This document shows positions 1 to 10,475 of a stretch of DNA of 64,000 nt, in pieces. This DNA is from an uncultured archaeon. GTDB lineage: Archaea; Thermoproteota; EX4484-205; JAAOZP01. The notes under the pieces were generated by a model that was not told where the DNA came from, did not search any database, and saw nothing but the letters and a program-made list of their open reading frames with translations. Position numbers and translations under genes: made by a program. Each line of letters starts with the position of its first letter. Positions within the stretch are counted from its first letter, which is position 1. Location of the stretch: the NCBI GenBank assembly GCA_938045545.1, contig CALIBN010000016.1, positions 1 to 64,000 on the forward strand. The letters are read 5' to 3'.

Positions 1-489
1 TTAAACGCTACTGTTGCGCCGATAATATTCGCCATGTTCGGCATTCCTGTTTTCTGCGACATGGTTGGCTTCGCCTCTCTGATTCTAGCTGTCTGGTGGA
101 TTAGGAAACTTGGAGTAGCAAGCGCGGTAGGCTTCGTTGCAACAATCATAAATTTCATCTTAAGACCTACTGGGACACACTTCTTGGGGTTTACGGCGGC
201 CAGCGTTGTGTTCGACGCTTTAGCCTGGGTGTTCCGTTACGGGAACTGTTTCGGAAGGAGAATCGTCGGCGCGGTGCTTCTACTGGTTGCTTCAACGGCT
301 TCAGCCGCGGTAGCAGGCTTCATAATAGGAGCGTTCTTCATGGCTGCCCCACAGCTAATCAGATGGGGAGGGGTGTTCGGCTGGGTTCTGCTCCACATGG
401 CTGGCGGAGCAGTGGGATGGGTCATCGGCGTAGCGCTTTTTTTAAGCCTGGAGGCTAGGGGACTGTGCAAGCAGGGGATGAGCATCTAG
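1..489 (+). CDS. Integral membrane protein, probably 5'-truncated by the window edge (reading frame open from base 1)
   Basis: Open frame LNATVAPIIFAMFGIPVFCDMVGF... with several hydrophobic helices. Confidence 0.6.
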   Translation, partial: LNATVAPIIFAMFGIPVFCDMVGFASLILAVWWIRKLGVASAVGFVATIINFILRPTGTHFLGFTAASVVFDALAWVFRYGNCFGRRIVGAVLLLVASTASAAVAGFIIGAFFMAAPQLIRWGGVFGWVLLHMAGGAVGWVIGVALFLSLEARGLCKQGMSI

Positions 490-903
490 ATGTTGACACG
501 TGTTCAACGAGAGCTTTTAGAGAAGGCTGTCAGCCTCCACGGGCATCTCGGCCCATTTCTAGTCATAGGTTTGAAAATGGGTTTAAAAGCGTGGAACACG
601 GTGGGCAGGCCCGTTGCGTGCGAAGTCACTGCTCCCGGGGAGAAGCCCTACTTATGCTGCGTCGACGGGCTGAAGACTGTTTTGGGTGGAAGCATTTCCG
701 TGAAGAATGGGGACTGCTTATCCGCCTGGTTTAGAAGTGCTAGCGGAAGCCAGCTTGTTCTACGGGTCAGGGCGAGCATAGTTGAGAAATACGCTATGAA
801 ATACGCTGGCACACCCTGGGAGGGGTGTGAGCAGGATGCTTTTGAAGTCGCGGATGCTAGTGACGAGGAGCTTTTCGAGCCCGAGCTGTTGAAAAGCCTC
901 TGA
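490..903 (+). CDS. FmdE-like domain protein (formylmethanofuran dehydrogenase subunit E family)
   Basis: N-terminal 'LLEKAVSLHGHLGPFLVIGLKMG' is typical of the FmdE domain. Confidence 0.75.
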   Translation: MLTRVQRELLEKAVSLHGHLGPFLVIGLKMGLKAWNTVGRPVACEVTAPGEKPYLCCVDGLKTVLGGSISVKNGDCLSAWFRSASGSQLVLRVRASIVEKYAMKYAGTPWEGCEQDAFEVADASDEELFEPELLKSL

Positions 904-929
904 GTCGTGGTAAAACGTTCAGAATAATT

Positions 930-2269
930 CTAAACGGTTCCCACTATTAGAACGGCGTCCTCGCTAAACGGTGCTGTGAATAATCTTTTCCCTCCGCCTT
1001 CGGATTTCTCCTCGCCGGCTGCCTCGCCTGTGACTGGGTTGAGCCATTCAGCCCTAAGGCTTCCCCTCGCTCCTGAAAGATCAACCCATATGGTCAACGG
1101 GTATTCTCTCGGAACGTACACAACGTATTCAGCCCTAGGGTTTGCCAAACAGTAGCCTGTTTTAGCAAGCTCCGGGCGGGGGGTGAACCCTGCGAGGTTC
1201 AGTTTCTCCGCCAGCATGCAAGTGCAGCCCATTGCTCTCCTAATTGGCTCCCACCTGGTGTCAACCCTCCCCACGTCCTTAAGCCCTAAGCCAGTAAGCC
1301 CGCCTGCAGTGTAGCCGCTATCATACGGATCCATGAAAATGGGATTATAACCTCTGGTGAAGGACTTCCAAACCCAGCTTGCGTCTCCACCAATGCCCCA
1401 AAGGTGATCCGTATCCAAGAGGACAACCTTCACACCGTCAGCCGGAGGCGGATCATACCTGTAGCTGTAGCCGTTTCTAGCGGCAGTGTTCGGCGAAACC
1501 CATTCCGCCGGGCTTCTGAAAAGATCCTCATTATCACCCGGGCTTCCGGGAGACCATGGGACAGTCATTCCAACAGGATGCTGTTTCCCCAATTTTTTCT
1601 CAAGATCGTGTATGAAGCTAATCATATGGTATTGCCACTCCACGGATTCATTGCTGCTTTCATTCGATATCTCGTAAAGCACGTTATCCAAGTGTTAACC
1701 GTTTCAACAACCTTCTTAACATAAGCCTTGTGCAAGGAAGTGACCTCGGGAACCTTAAGCGTGTGAACTAGTCTTCCCTCCCCCGTCCCATACGGGTCAC
1801 CGTCTACATCGTTCATATTGTTGTTTCTGTTAAACGGGTGCTGGGTGACCGGGTTTGTCTCCCTACCCTTGCTCTCAACATCCCATCCTTGGAAAAGCAT
1901 TATTGAAACATAAATACCCTGTCTCCCGGCTGCGACAACCCTACTCCGCAGCCTCTCAAAATACTCCTCGTCAAACTCCGTCAGGTTAAACTTTCCGGAG
2001 GATGCCCGCCTGTAGGGTAGAGGATGAACCAGCCGCTTATCCTCGCTCCATCCATGAAGCCATTCCCCTCCAGCCCCGCATTCCCATGCCCACATCCGCA
2101 TGAAGTTATGGTAAGCTTCATAGTCAAACGGAGAATCACTCTCATATTCTTGCAGGTTGCTCCAAGTGTGGGAGCCCGTCAGATAAACTGCTTTACCTGT
2201 TGAGTCGCAGAAATATCGCGGATTAGCTGGATGAGTCTTTAAAGGGCCAAGCAAGCCGGATGAAACCAT
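930..2269 (-). pseudogene. Glycoside hydrolase-like protein (DUF4038/apiosidase-like architecture), split by a frameshift near 1690
   Basis: ORF 1622..2269 and ORF 930..1691 join as '...VVETVNT/LDNVLYEISNESS...' after a 1-nt frame change. Confidence 0.6.
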
Positions 2270-2401
2270 GCCTTGCAGTGAAAACTATTCAAGTTAATAT
2301 TTAAGTTTTTAGGAAAAACTGATGCTGATGATTGAAGACAGATCCAGACTTCTATTTGAAATAATATTCTTCACCCGGTCGAGCTTCCTCATGCATGCGG
2401 T

Positions 2402-2659
2402 CTAGAATGAAACCGTTATCGCCTTCTGTGGACAGGCTTTCACGCATTTGCCGCAATGCGTGCAGAGTGAGAGCCAAACTGGTGTTATCTGCCAGTACTG
2501 CGGGTCGTAGGGGTTATCCTCTTTCACGTTGAAAGCCATGTGGCGTACGAAGACAGCTGGGTCGCAGGCCTGCAGGCACTTGCTGCATTGCCTAGGATCT
2601 ATTCCCCCGGTTGCGTTTCCACATTTAGAGTAGTCGATTACTATCTTCGTCTTCACCAA
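2402..2659 (-). CDS. Small 4Fe-4S ferredoxin-like protein
   Basis: CTHCGKCVKACP plus other clustered Cys. Confidence 0.75.
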   Translation of the reverse strand: MVKTKIVIDYSKCGNATGGIDPRQCSKCLQACDPAVFVRHMAFNVKEDNPYDPQYWQITPVWLSLCTHCGKCVKACPQKAITVSF

Positions 2660-2676
2660 GTGTGTTCACCCCCGGG

Positions 2677-3546
2677 TTAATACTTGCCACGTAGGAGAGG
2701 GTTCTCATTCCTAGGCAGCAGCCTTATCGCGTCGTGTGGACACCTGTCCCTGCAGAGCCCGCATCCGAAACACTTAGTAGGGTCTATCAATACTCTTTTG
2801 AGAGTGGGGCTGAACCTTATTGCGCCGAACTGGCAGCTTGCAACACACGTCTTGCAGCCCTGGCAAAGGTCAGGGTTTACTTCCGCATAGTACTCCGCCT
2901 TGTAAACAGTGTGGAGGCCGAAGTCCATTCTCAAACGTAGGCCGCCGCACTGCGGTGTCTCACACGAGCATATGGCGCATATGTAGGGCACGGGCTGGAA
3001 CCAGACTGTGGCTACTCGCCCCTTCCTGTTCTGCTCCTCCAGAGCCGCTGCTGCTTCATCACGGCTTAAACGCACCTTAGTGTTCTCAGGAATGAACCTG
3101 GGTAGTTTCTCTATTACTGTTGAGAGGACGCCGAAGTTGATGCAGCACACGTCTTTAATACCCTTCTGCATCAAGCGGCACATGCAGTAGTTCTGAATAA
3201 TGGGTTCAGCGGCAAGGTTGAGCATTATCAGCTTCGCCTCCTCAATAGGTATTACTTGGCCGAAGTGTCCGTCTGCCCTAACAGGGTTCCTGTTCTTGCT
3301 TTCAGAGTGAATCATTCCCTCGACTGCCCGCCGGATCACCCGGCCTATGATTGGCATTCTAAGCTTATAGCCCAACCCTATAGAGGAAATACCCATTATC
3401 TTCCTAATGTAGACCTGCTCGAAGTTTTTCCACTGTTCCTCCAAGTATGCTTGAAGATTCATGGCTTCCGCCAGCTCGTATGAATAGTTCCTAGCGTTCA
3501 AATACCATTTTCCACCGGCGCCATGCTTCATGCACCAGTCGCACAT
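2677..3546 (-). CDS. 4Fe-4S dicluster ferredoxin-type protein
   Basis: CQGCKTCVASCQFGAI and CFGCGLCRDRCPHDAI motifs. Confidence 0.8.
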   Translation of the reverse strand: MCDWCMKHGAGGKWYLNARNYSYELAEAMNLQAYLEEQWKNFEQVYIRKIMGISSIGLGYKLRMPIIGRVIRRAVEGMIHSESKNRNPVRADGHFGQVIPIEEAKLIMLNLAAEPIIQNYCMCRLMQKGIKDVCCINFGVLSTVIEKLPRFIPENTKVRLSRDEAAAALEEQNRKGRVATVWFQPVPYICAICSCETPQCGGLRLRMDFGLHTVYKAEYYAEVNPDLCQGCKTCVASCQFGAIRFSPTLKRVLIDPTKCFGCGLCRDRCPHDAIRLLPRNENPLLRGKY

Positions 3547-3661
3547 GGTTAAACCCTTTAAAATTACTGCTGATTACTATTTAAGTCTTCTCAGCTCACG
3601 CTGTTAATATTTAAATCGTTTAAGTTGTTTTAAAAACAGGCCAGTTGTTTCAGGCCGGGCT

Positions 3662-5304
3662 ATGCCCGACAGGTTCGTCATCCTCAGGCCCAGGGGGGAA
3701 GGAGGATCGTTGAAGATAGTGAGCAGGGAGATCGGGGCTAAAAACTATGTTGCCAAGCCTGTCTCCGGAGAGATGGATGTTGAGCACGTTGAGGTTTCCC
3801 CGGAGGAGTGCCTCCAGCCCTCGCTCAGCGATGAGCATGTTCTCAGGCTTGCTGAAATCGGCCTCGCCATCGAGAAGGTTTTCGAGTGCCCGCAGGACGT
3901 GGAGTGGGCTGTCGACGCGGATAACAGTATTCTGATACTCCAGTCTAGGCCGGTGACCTCGCTCCCCAGGCAGGCTTCTGAGGACGAGGTTGTCTGGAGC
4001 AGGGGCTACTCGGACGACTACTGGAACGACCCGGTTACACCCTTGTTCTTCGAGCTCCTAGGCGACCAGCTTACGAACATTGTGAACATTGAGCTTAACA
4101 AGATCATGGGCTACTCTCAACCCGGCTCCAGGAAGACGGACCAGCTGCTGAAGCTTCACCACGCGCACGCCTACTTCAACCTTGAGGTGTTGAAGCGGAA
4201 GGTCGAGTATGAGATTCCCCCGTTCCTGCGCAACGAGGATATTTTGACTATTTCCCTGATGGAAGCGGGACGTACGGCAAGGAGACCGTGAAGAAACTGC
4301 CTTTCAGGCTTAGGAAACGGATAATGGCTGAGCTCCGCGTAATGCTTCACGATCCTAATGGCTCCGTGACTAGGACAGCATCAGCCTACGAGGAGTGGAC
4401 CCGTAGAGTGTTTAACCCTTTCTGGGAGCAGTTTGAGTCGAGGATAAGCAGGATGAGGGGTGGGGCGAGCATCAGGAACTATGTTGATCTGGCTGAGGAG
4501 CTGGATGAGCTGATGACCGGCCACTTCCGGCTGGTTAGGTATGGTATTCCGGTTCACAACATCAGCATGAACCTGCTCGCCCAATACTTGTTGAAGCGTT
4601 TCATAGGCGAGGAGGAGGCTTTGAAAACCTATCCTGTTCTAATATCCGGCTTGAAGCATAAGACGAGTGAGACGAACGAGAGGATCAGTATCCTTGCTTT
4701 CATCGCAAGCTCCTCGCCCGAGCTTAAGAGGATTATTCTTGACGATCCTTCGGAGAAACATCTGGAGAAAATAGGCTTGTTGAAAACTCCTGAAGCGCAG
4801 AGGTTCATGAATGAGTTCAACCGTTTCCTAGAGGATTTCGGAGCCCGGGGCTTCACCAGAGAGCCGTATTACCCCCGATGGGGTGAGGCGCCCCAGTATG
4901 TTTTCGACATTCTTAAGCCGCTTGTCGAGGAGGGTGGGAGCGTTGCAAAAGTGGAGCCTGAAGGCTTGAGGCAGGAGGAGGCTATGAGGATGGTTGAGCG
5001 GAGAATCAGGTCTCTCCGCTTCGGCTGGTTTAAATGGAGGCTTTTCTCAACCATCTTGGGTTTCGCCCGCAGAGAGATTCTGGTGGTGCCGCGCACAGAC
5101 CCGGGTTAGACACCAGTTTTCAGCAAGATCGGCGGCCTGATAACGGAGACAGGCGGAATGCTTTCCCACGGTGCCGTAGTATCCAGGGAATACGGGATTC
5201 CGGCTGTCACAAACGTTCCGAACGCCTGCAGGGTTTTTAAGACGGGCCGGACGGTAACCATAGACGGGAACAATTGCCTCGTCAGGGTTGAGGGGGCGGC
5301 GTGA
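3662..5304 (+). pseudogene. PEP-synthase/rifampin-phosphotransferase-like enzyme remnant: 5' truncated, one frameshift (~4255), one in-frame TAG (5107-5109)
   Basis: 'CPQDVEWAVDADNSILILQSRPVTSLP' (ATP-grasp end), middle domain, then '[33 protein letters not shown]' (phosphohistidine domain) in frame after TAG. Confidence 0.8.
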
Positions 5305-6264
5305 ATGGAGCCGTTAAAGCATAGGCCGAAGAACCATGTTGAGTGGAATGAGTCCTACTATTTTGTTTTCTACGACTTGAAGCAGGGGCTCGGCGGAATG
5401 ACTAGGCTGGGCTTCAAGCCGAACAAGAAGGAGGCCATGACTTTCCTCTTCCTGCCGGACGGCTCCGCCGCGGGATACCAGGCTGTGGAGGAGACCGGGG
5501 ACTATGGGCTTCAGGGTCTGCGCGTCGGCAAGGTTGTTCACAAGCCTCTTCCCGAAGGTGTTTGGAAATATTTTTTTGAGGGGGACATGATTGCAGTGAG
5601 GAACCCTGAAGACCTTCCTAGGACAAGGGGAAACCCTTCTCTAGCTTCAGGCGTTTTCCCTTCTAGGGTTGAGCTTTCCCTCACGCCGATTAGCGAGGTC
5701 TACGAATATAGTGCGCACATGACTCCTGAGTCCAGGATGCTTGGGGAAAAGTCTGGGGACGAGCACTGGGAGCAGATCGGCATCGTCAACGGGGAGGTTC
5801 ACTTAGGCGGGGAGACATACGGGGTTGAACAGTCTATGGGTCAGCGCGACCATACTCACGGGGTCCGCGAGTGGACCAGCATAGACTACTGGCTTTACTA
5901 CGTTGTCTGGTTTTCAAGGGAGCTTGCAGTCAACCCTGCTGCAATAATAATGGGTGACGGCAGGGTTTCCACAGGAGGCTTCCTTTTCGAAAAGGGAAGG
6001 AATATTCCGATTGAGAGAATCCGTGTTCTCGAGCAGGAGTTTCGAGACGAGGTTATACCCGTGTGCTCCAGGCTTGAGCTGGTCGACGGCCTCGGCAGAA
6101 GGCACGTGCTGGAGGCTAGAGCAGGCCCAGTGATCCCGGTGCCCTTCACTGACAGCGAGAAGAATGTTTCAATACTGGCGCAGTCCTTCGGCAGCTTTAA
6201 GCTGGACGGTGTAGAGGGTGGCTACGGTAGTTTCGAGACGCTTAGGAGGAAGCCGAGAAAATAG
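5305..6264 (+). CDS. DUF7064/7065-like protein, paralog of the 6282-7172 gene
   Basis: Shared pattern 'W.ESYYF.F.DL..G..G...LG..PN' and 'G.GQRD..' with the minus-strand gene. Confidence 0.55.
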   Translation: MEPLKHRPKNHVEWNESYYFVFYDLKQGLGGMTRLGFKPNKKEAMTFLFLPDGSAAGYQAVEETGDYGLQGLRVGKVVHKPLPEGVWKYFFEGDMIAVRNPEDLPRTRGNPSLASGVFPSRVELSLTPISEVYEYSAHMTPESRMLGEKSGDEHWEQIGIVNGEVHLGGETYGVEQSMGQRDHTHGVREWTSIDYWLYYVVWFSRELAVNPAAIIMGDGRVSTGGFLFEKGRNIPIERIRVLEQEFRDEVIPVCSRLELVDGLGRRHVLEARAGPVIPVPFTDSEKNVSILAQSFGSFKLDGVEGGYGSFETLRRKPRK

Positions 6265-6281
6265 GGTTCCCCAAGCCGTTG

Positions 6282-7172
6282 TCAAGAGAAGCTTGTGAAC
6301 AGCCATTCCAGGAGCCCGCTGCCTGTTTCCCCGCTTTCCTCAAGACGGTGGACAGCCATGGCTTCAACAAGCTCCGTCGTGCCCCCTGGGAACCGGCGGG
6401 TGAACTTGACGAAGCTCGACGGCGACAATAGTTTCGAGCGGACAACGTATTCCTTTCCGTCTTGACAGATTACTCTGGTTGCCGCGCCGGTGGGTGTCCC
6501 CGGTTCCCCGCCGTACTCAGTCTCAACCCTAACGCTGGAAACAGGGGTGCTCCCCCGGGCTGTTGAAACCCCGCCTGAGACTGTTTTAACACCCTTGACA
6601 CTATCCATTCTAAGCCCTATGGAGAAGTCTCTGAACTGGGCGTGGAAAGCATACCAATAGTCTATGTGCCACTGTCTTGGGCCCCAGCTCTTATCCCTCT
6701 GCCCGTAACCCTGAATATTCTTCTCAACCCCTCTGATTCTAATTACCCCGGATACTTTGCCGGACTGTTCGAAGTGGCCCTCCCAGGATGTTCCGCTCCC
6801 CCGGCCGAAGCTGAACGCGGGGAACCTTCCTGTCCAAAGGATCTCCGCCTCAAGTTCAAGGCCTGAGAAAACTATGTGCCAGCTTTTCAAGGCTTCAACC
6901 AGCTGGAAGCATAGACGCCCGTCGTCTAGGCACTCGAGGGTTTCAAGGCTGAAAGGCGAGTCATGCTCCTGGTGGTAGAGATGTCTCTCACCCTCGTGGA
7001 AGACGGCGAAGACGAATTCCCTCCTGGACAAGTTTGGGTAGAGGCCTATTGTTGCGAAACCTGAAACCATGTTTTCAAGGTCTACGAAGTTGAAATAGTA
7101 GCTTTCCCTCCAGTCTTTTCTCTCGGAGGGCTTATGGTTCTGCTCGTCCCCAGGATGAGGAGTGCTCATCAT
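6282..7172 (-). CDS. DUF7064/7065-like protein (paralog of 5305..6264)
   Basis: MMSTPHPGDEQNHKPSERKDWRESYYFNFVDLENMVSGFATIGLYPN...; the start at 7172 is preferred over the longer ORF because the upstream gene stops at 7181. Confidence 0.6.
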   Translation of the reverse strand: MMSTPHPGDEQNHKPSERKDWRESYYFNFVDLENMVSGFATIGLYPNLSRREFVFAVFHEGERHLYHQEHDSPFSLETLECLDDGRLCFQLVEALKSWHIVFSGLELEAEILWTGRFPAFSFGRGSGTSWEGHFEQSGKVSGVIRIRGVEKNIQGYGQRDKSWGPRQWHIDYWYAFHAQFRDFSIGLRMDSVKGVKTVSGGVSTARGSTPVSSVRVETEYGGEPGTPTGAATRVICQDGKEYVVRSKLLSPSSFVKFTRRFPGGTTELVEAMAVHRLEESGETGSGLLEWLFTSFS

Positions 7173-7180
7173 TTCAGCAT

Positions 7181-8362
7181 CTACTCCGGAAGATAGTAGA
7201 GCACCGGGTCCCTCTCCCCCAGGAAGGGAAGAACCTTCATCTTTACCGCCTTCATCTTTATGCGGGTGAACGCCGGGTCTTCGTCGTGCGTCATGAAGTA
7301 GGGCAGGTACTCCTCCTGCACCTCCCGGGATATTTCCCAGTCTATCTCGCCAGTAACCCCAACTATGTCTGTATACCTTACGAAACACCTCCAGTATGCT
7401 TCAGCCCCGGCGAGAAGCAGCTGCCTCCTATCCATTTCCGCGAACCTCATGTAGAGCTCCATCTGAGCAGCTTCAGCGGCCTCACCATAGGCGGAGAGCT
7501 CGTCGAGCTGCAGCGGCATGATGGTGTCGTTCCTCCTAGTGTAGGCTGCTATCCTCGTAACCAGCCTGCTGTAGTCCCCTGGCTCCACGATCATAGTGCC
7601 AATGTCGTTGAAGGTTGCTCTAGCCCCGCGGATGGTCATCGCAACTCCGAGGGTTGAGCTGGGGAGCTTGGCTTCCGTCGCAGACCAAGGGTGCCAGGGC
7701 CGCCTGCCGTCATAGAGATTCGTATACTCTGAGATGACGAGTATCTCGTTCTCCCCGAATGGGTATGGGCCATGGTTAACTATTTTCGCGCGGGCCTCAC
7801 ACTCGTCTATGAAAGCGTAAAGGTCTACGGAGCCTATTGCCCGCCGCGCCTTGACAACCTGGTTTTCGCCAACGGGCTGAAGGTTCTCCATGACCCAGAT
7901 TAAAGCATCTTCGTTGAGTGCGAGGTTTACTCCTCCGGATGCGGCGACAGTCGGCTTCCCAGTGTTGAAGTAGTTCGTTGCCAGGCGATACCAGTGTTCA
8001 AGCATCCATCTCCACTGTTCTCTTTTCTCAGGAGGCTCCTTGGAAGGGTCTCCCCCATACTTGTTGTATATTGTTCCCATTCTAGCTAGAGAATAGTAGA
8101 GCCAGAGGTAGGAGACTGAAAGGGCCTGTATGGGGGAGAGTAGGAACTTGCTTCTAGCAGCCAGTTCCTCCGGGGTTATTCTGCTCCAAACCCTCTTCAT
8201 AACGTCGTAGAGATGGTGATAAGTCTGGTAGAAGCCGACGCAAATATACGCGTTAACCGGGAAAAGCTTGGACTCTAGCAGGGTTCTCTGAGTCACGATG
8301 TTCAGGAAAACATTGCTGAGGTGGGCTATCTGCTCATTTATCTCAGACACCCGCATAGGCAT
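7181..8362 (-). CDS. Conserved-looking protein of unknown function, 393 aa
   Basis: Long intact ORF, apparently co-oriented with the DUF7065-like gene. Confidence 0.7.
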   Translation of the reverse strand: MPMRVSEINEQIAHLSNVFLNIVTQRTLLESKLFPVNAYICVGFYQTYHHLYDVMKRVWSRITPEELAARSKFLLSPIQALSVSYLWLYYSLARMGTIYNKYGGDPSKEPPEKREQWRWMLEHWYRLATNYFNTGKPTVAASGGVNLALNEDALIWVMENLQPVGENQVVKARRAIGSVDLYAFIDECEARAKIVNHGPYPFGENEILVISEYTNLYDGRRPWHPWSATEAKLPSSTLGVAMTIRGARATFNDIGTMIVEPGDYSRLVTRIAAYTRRNDTIMPLQLDELSAYGEAAEAAQMELYMRFAEMDRRQLLLAGAEAYWRCFVRYTDIVGVTGEIDWEISREVQEEYLPYFMTHDEDPAFTRIKMKAVKMKVLPFLGERDPVLYYLPE

Positions 8363-8460
8363 GGTGGGATGGTTGTAATTAGGCTAATAAGTTTTTAAAG
8401 CAAGACATATAGAACTGTCTGGCTATTCCAAGCCGGCTGCCGGGAGGAGGAGAGCGGGGC

Positions 8461-8811
8461 TTGAAAATAGTGGGCCGCGGCCTGATCACGATAAAGACGA
8501 GGGTGGAGGGGGAGCTGCGCTACGTTAAAAATGTGAGGGATGTGCTGGCCCTCTTGAAGGAGGGGGCTGCGGGTAAGATAGTGATGGTTGACGACGCTGG
8601 GGTGACGCTGCTTGGGCCAGTGCTTTCAAAGCTGGCTGGAGTAGTATGCCTTTCCGGGGGCCTCGGCTCCCACTTGGCCATAGTCAGCCGGGAGTTTTCA
8701 ATCCCAGCGTTAATGGGTACGAGGCTTGAGACGGGTAAGCAGCTTCACGGGCGGAGGGTTGTCATCGAGCCGCGGGACGGAAACAATGGTGTTCTGATGA
8801 CCGACGAGTAG
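8461..8811 (+). CDS. Stand-alone PEP-utilizing (phosphohistidine swivel) domain protein
   Basis: 'SGGLGSHLAIVSREFSIPALMG' matches the mobile-domain His motif. Confidence 0.75.
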   Translation: MKIVGRGLITIKTRVEGELRYVKNVRDVLALLKEGAAGKIVMVDDAGVTLLGPVLSKLAGVVCLSGGLGSHLAIVSREFSIPALMGTRLETGKQLHGRRVVIEPRDGNNGVLMTDE

Positions 8812-8962
8812 GGCGTGCTGCTGGCAGCATATTTGTTACAGGTGGGTTGGCTTACTGCAGTTTGAAATACTCTAAAAAACGTCATGACTTAGGGATCACG
8901 CGTTAAAAATGCGTTGAAACTGTTTTCATTCCTTTAAGGACCCTTTCTCGGACCATTGAGTA

Positions 8963-9160
8963 TCATACACTTATCTTTTTGAACCCGAATTTTTCATAGA
9001 ATTTGTCGATCCCCTCTTCTACTTCGGCGAATATGAGTTCCACGCCCTGTTCAAAAGCCTGTTCTGAAAATTTCTGGACAAGCGTTGAGCCTATGTCTTT
9101 TCGACTATGTTGCCTGTGCACCATCGTTGAATGTATCACTGTCTCTTTCCTCCTGCGCAC
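8963..9160 (-). pseudogene. GNAT acetyltransferase C-terminal fragment
   Basis: 'STMVHRQHSRKDIGSTLVQKFSEQAFEQG...FYEKFGFKKI' resembles the GNAT C-terminal half only. Confidence 0.5.
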
Positions 9161-9208
9161 GCATTTAGAAGCAGAAATGTTTAAAAAACTCTTGACTCAG
9201 AGTAGGTC

Positions 9209-10043
9209 ATGAGCGTTAGAAAGGCGCGAATCGGTTTCATAGGCTGCGGCAGCCACGCCTCATCCTCTCTCTATCCTGCCATTCACACTATTCCGCAGAT
9301 TGAGCTTGCCGCTGTTTGCGACTTGAAGGAGGAGCTTGCGAGGAGGAATGCTAGAAGCTTCGGAGCCCTGCGCTGGTATACTGATGTTAAGGAGATGCTT
9401 AGGAGGGAGGAGCTGGACGGCGCCATAATCGTCGGCCCTCCACAGATGCACTGCGAGCTCGGGAAGCTCTGCCTCGACGCCGGCCTACCGATCCTCGTTG
9501 AGAAGCCTTCCGCCGTTTCCCACAGGGAGGCTGTTGAGCTCGCGCAGCATGCTGAGGACGCTGGACTATGGGGTGCTGTAGCTTACATGAAGCGCTACGC
9601 CGTGTGCGGATGGTGAGGAAAATAGCTTTCAGCCAGGAGTTCGGGGTATTCACTGTCTTGAGGCAAGGTTTTCAAACGGCCCCTACCCGCGATCTGGGGC
9701 ATAGAGGACCCGGCTAAAGCATTCCTAATAGGGCAGGTTGTCCATATTTTCAACTTGGCCAGGTTCTTCTGCGGGGAGATGCGGGAGGTCTATGCTAAGC
9801 TCCACTGTCTTAACCCGAACATGTTTGCCTACACCATCGTCGGCGAGTTTGAGAGCAAAGTCCCATTCGTCATGAACCTGAACTCTCTGGAGGCTGGAGA
9901 CTGGAAGATAAGCGAGAGGTTCGCCCTCTCTGGAGACGGCTGCTGGCTTGAGGTTGAAGACATGCTTCGCCTAAACTACCGTCCCAGGAGCCTCCCCCTG
10001 CAGGAGTTTAAAGTAGGCGGTAGGACGCAGACCATAAGCTGGA
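9209..10043 (+). pseudogene. Gfo/Idh/MocA-family oxidoreductase, frameshifted and 3'-truncated
   Basis: 'RIGFIGCGSHASSSLYPAI...AAVCDLKEELARRNARSFGA...VEKP' N-terminus; C-terminal pieces in other frames up to ~10043. Confidence 0.75.
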
Positions 10044-10473
10044 GAAATCGGTGAGGATTATGTAAGGTTTTACCGCGAGGAGGACATTAAGGAAGTTGTA
10101 TCTAGGAAGACCGGAATACCTAAGGAGGAGCTCGAGGTCGTCCAAGGGTATGAGACATGGGAACCGGACTTCTACGTTTATCATGGAAAGGGGTTATTGG
10201 CGATAGTCGAGGTCAAGACCACGACCGTATCTGATAAATATCCGAAAGAATCTTGGAAGATGCCGTTAGGGACTTTATGTCACTTCAGACTACAAAGGTG
10301 CTGAACTCGGAATCTCCGTAATTATATACCTTAGGGACTTGGATAGGATAATCGAGACGGAATTTAAAGAGGGGGTTGAGCTCATCATGCGGGGCATCAC
10401 TAAGGCCGAGCTTGAGGAGAAGGAGGTCGAGGAGATTGTGGAGGAGATCATCAGAAGCCTCGGATGGCCTTGA
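10043..10473 (+). pseudogene. Locus A: 5'-truncated PD-(D/E)XK nuclease-like gene
   Basis: 'FYREEDIKEVVSRKTGIPKEELEVVQGYETWEPDFYVYHGKGLLAIVEVKTTTVSD' closely matches the locus C protein; frame disrupted around 10260. Confidence 0.75.
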
Positions 10474-10475
10474 GG

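Noticed and set aside
5107-5109. Pyrrolysine codon in the PEP-synthase-like gene
   Set aside because: The gene is also 5'-truncated and frameshifted, and the residue is expected to be Trp; a pseudogene is simpler
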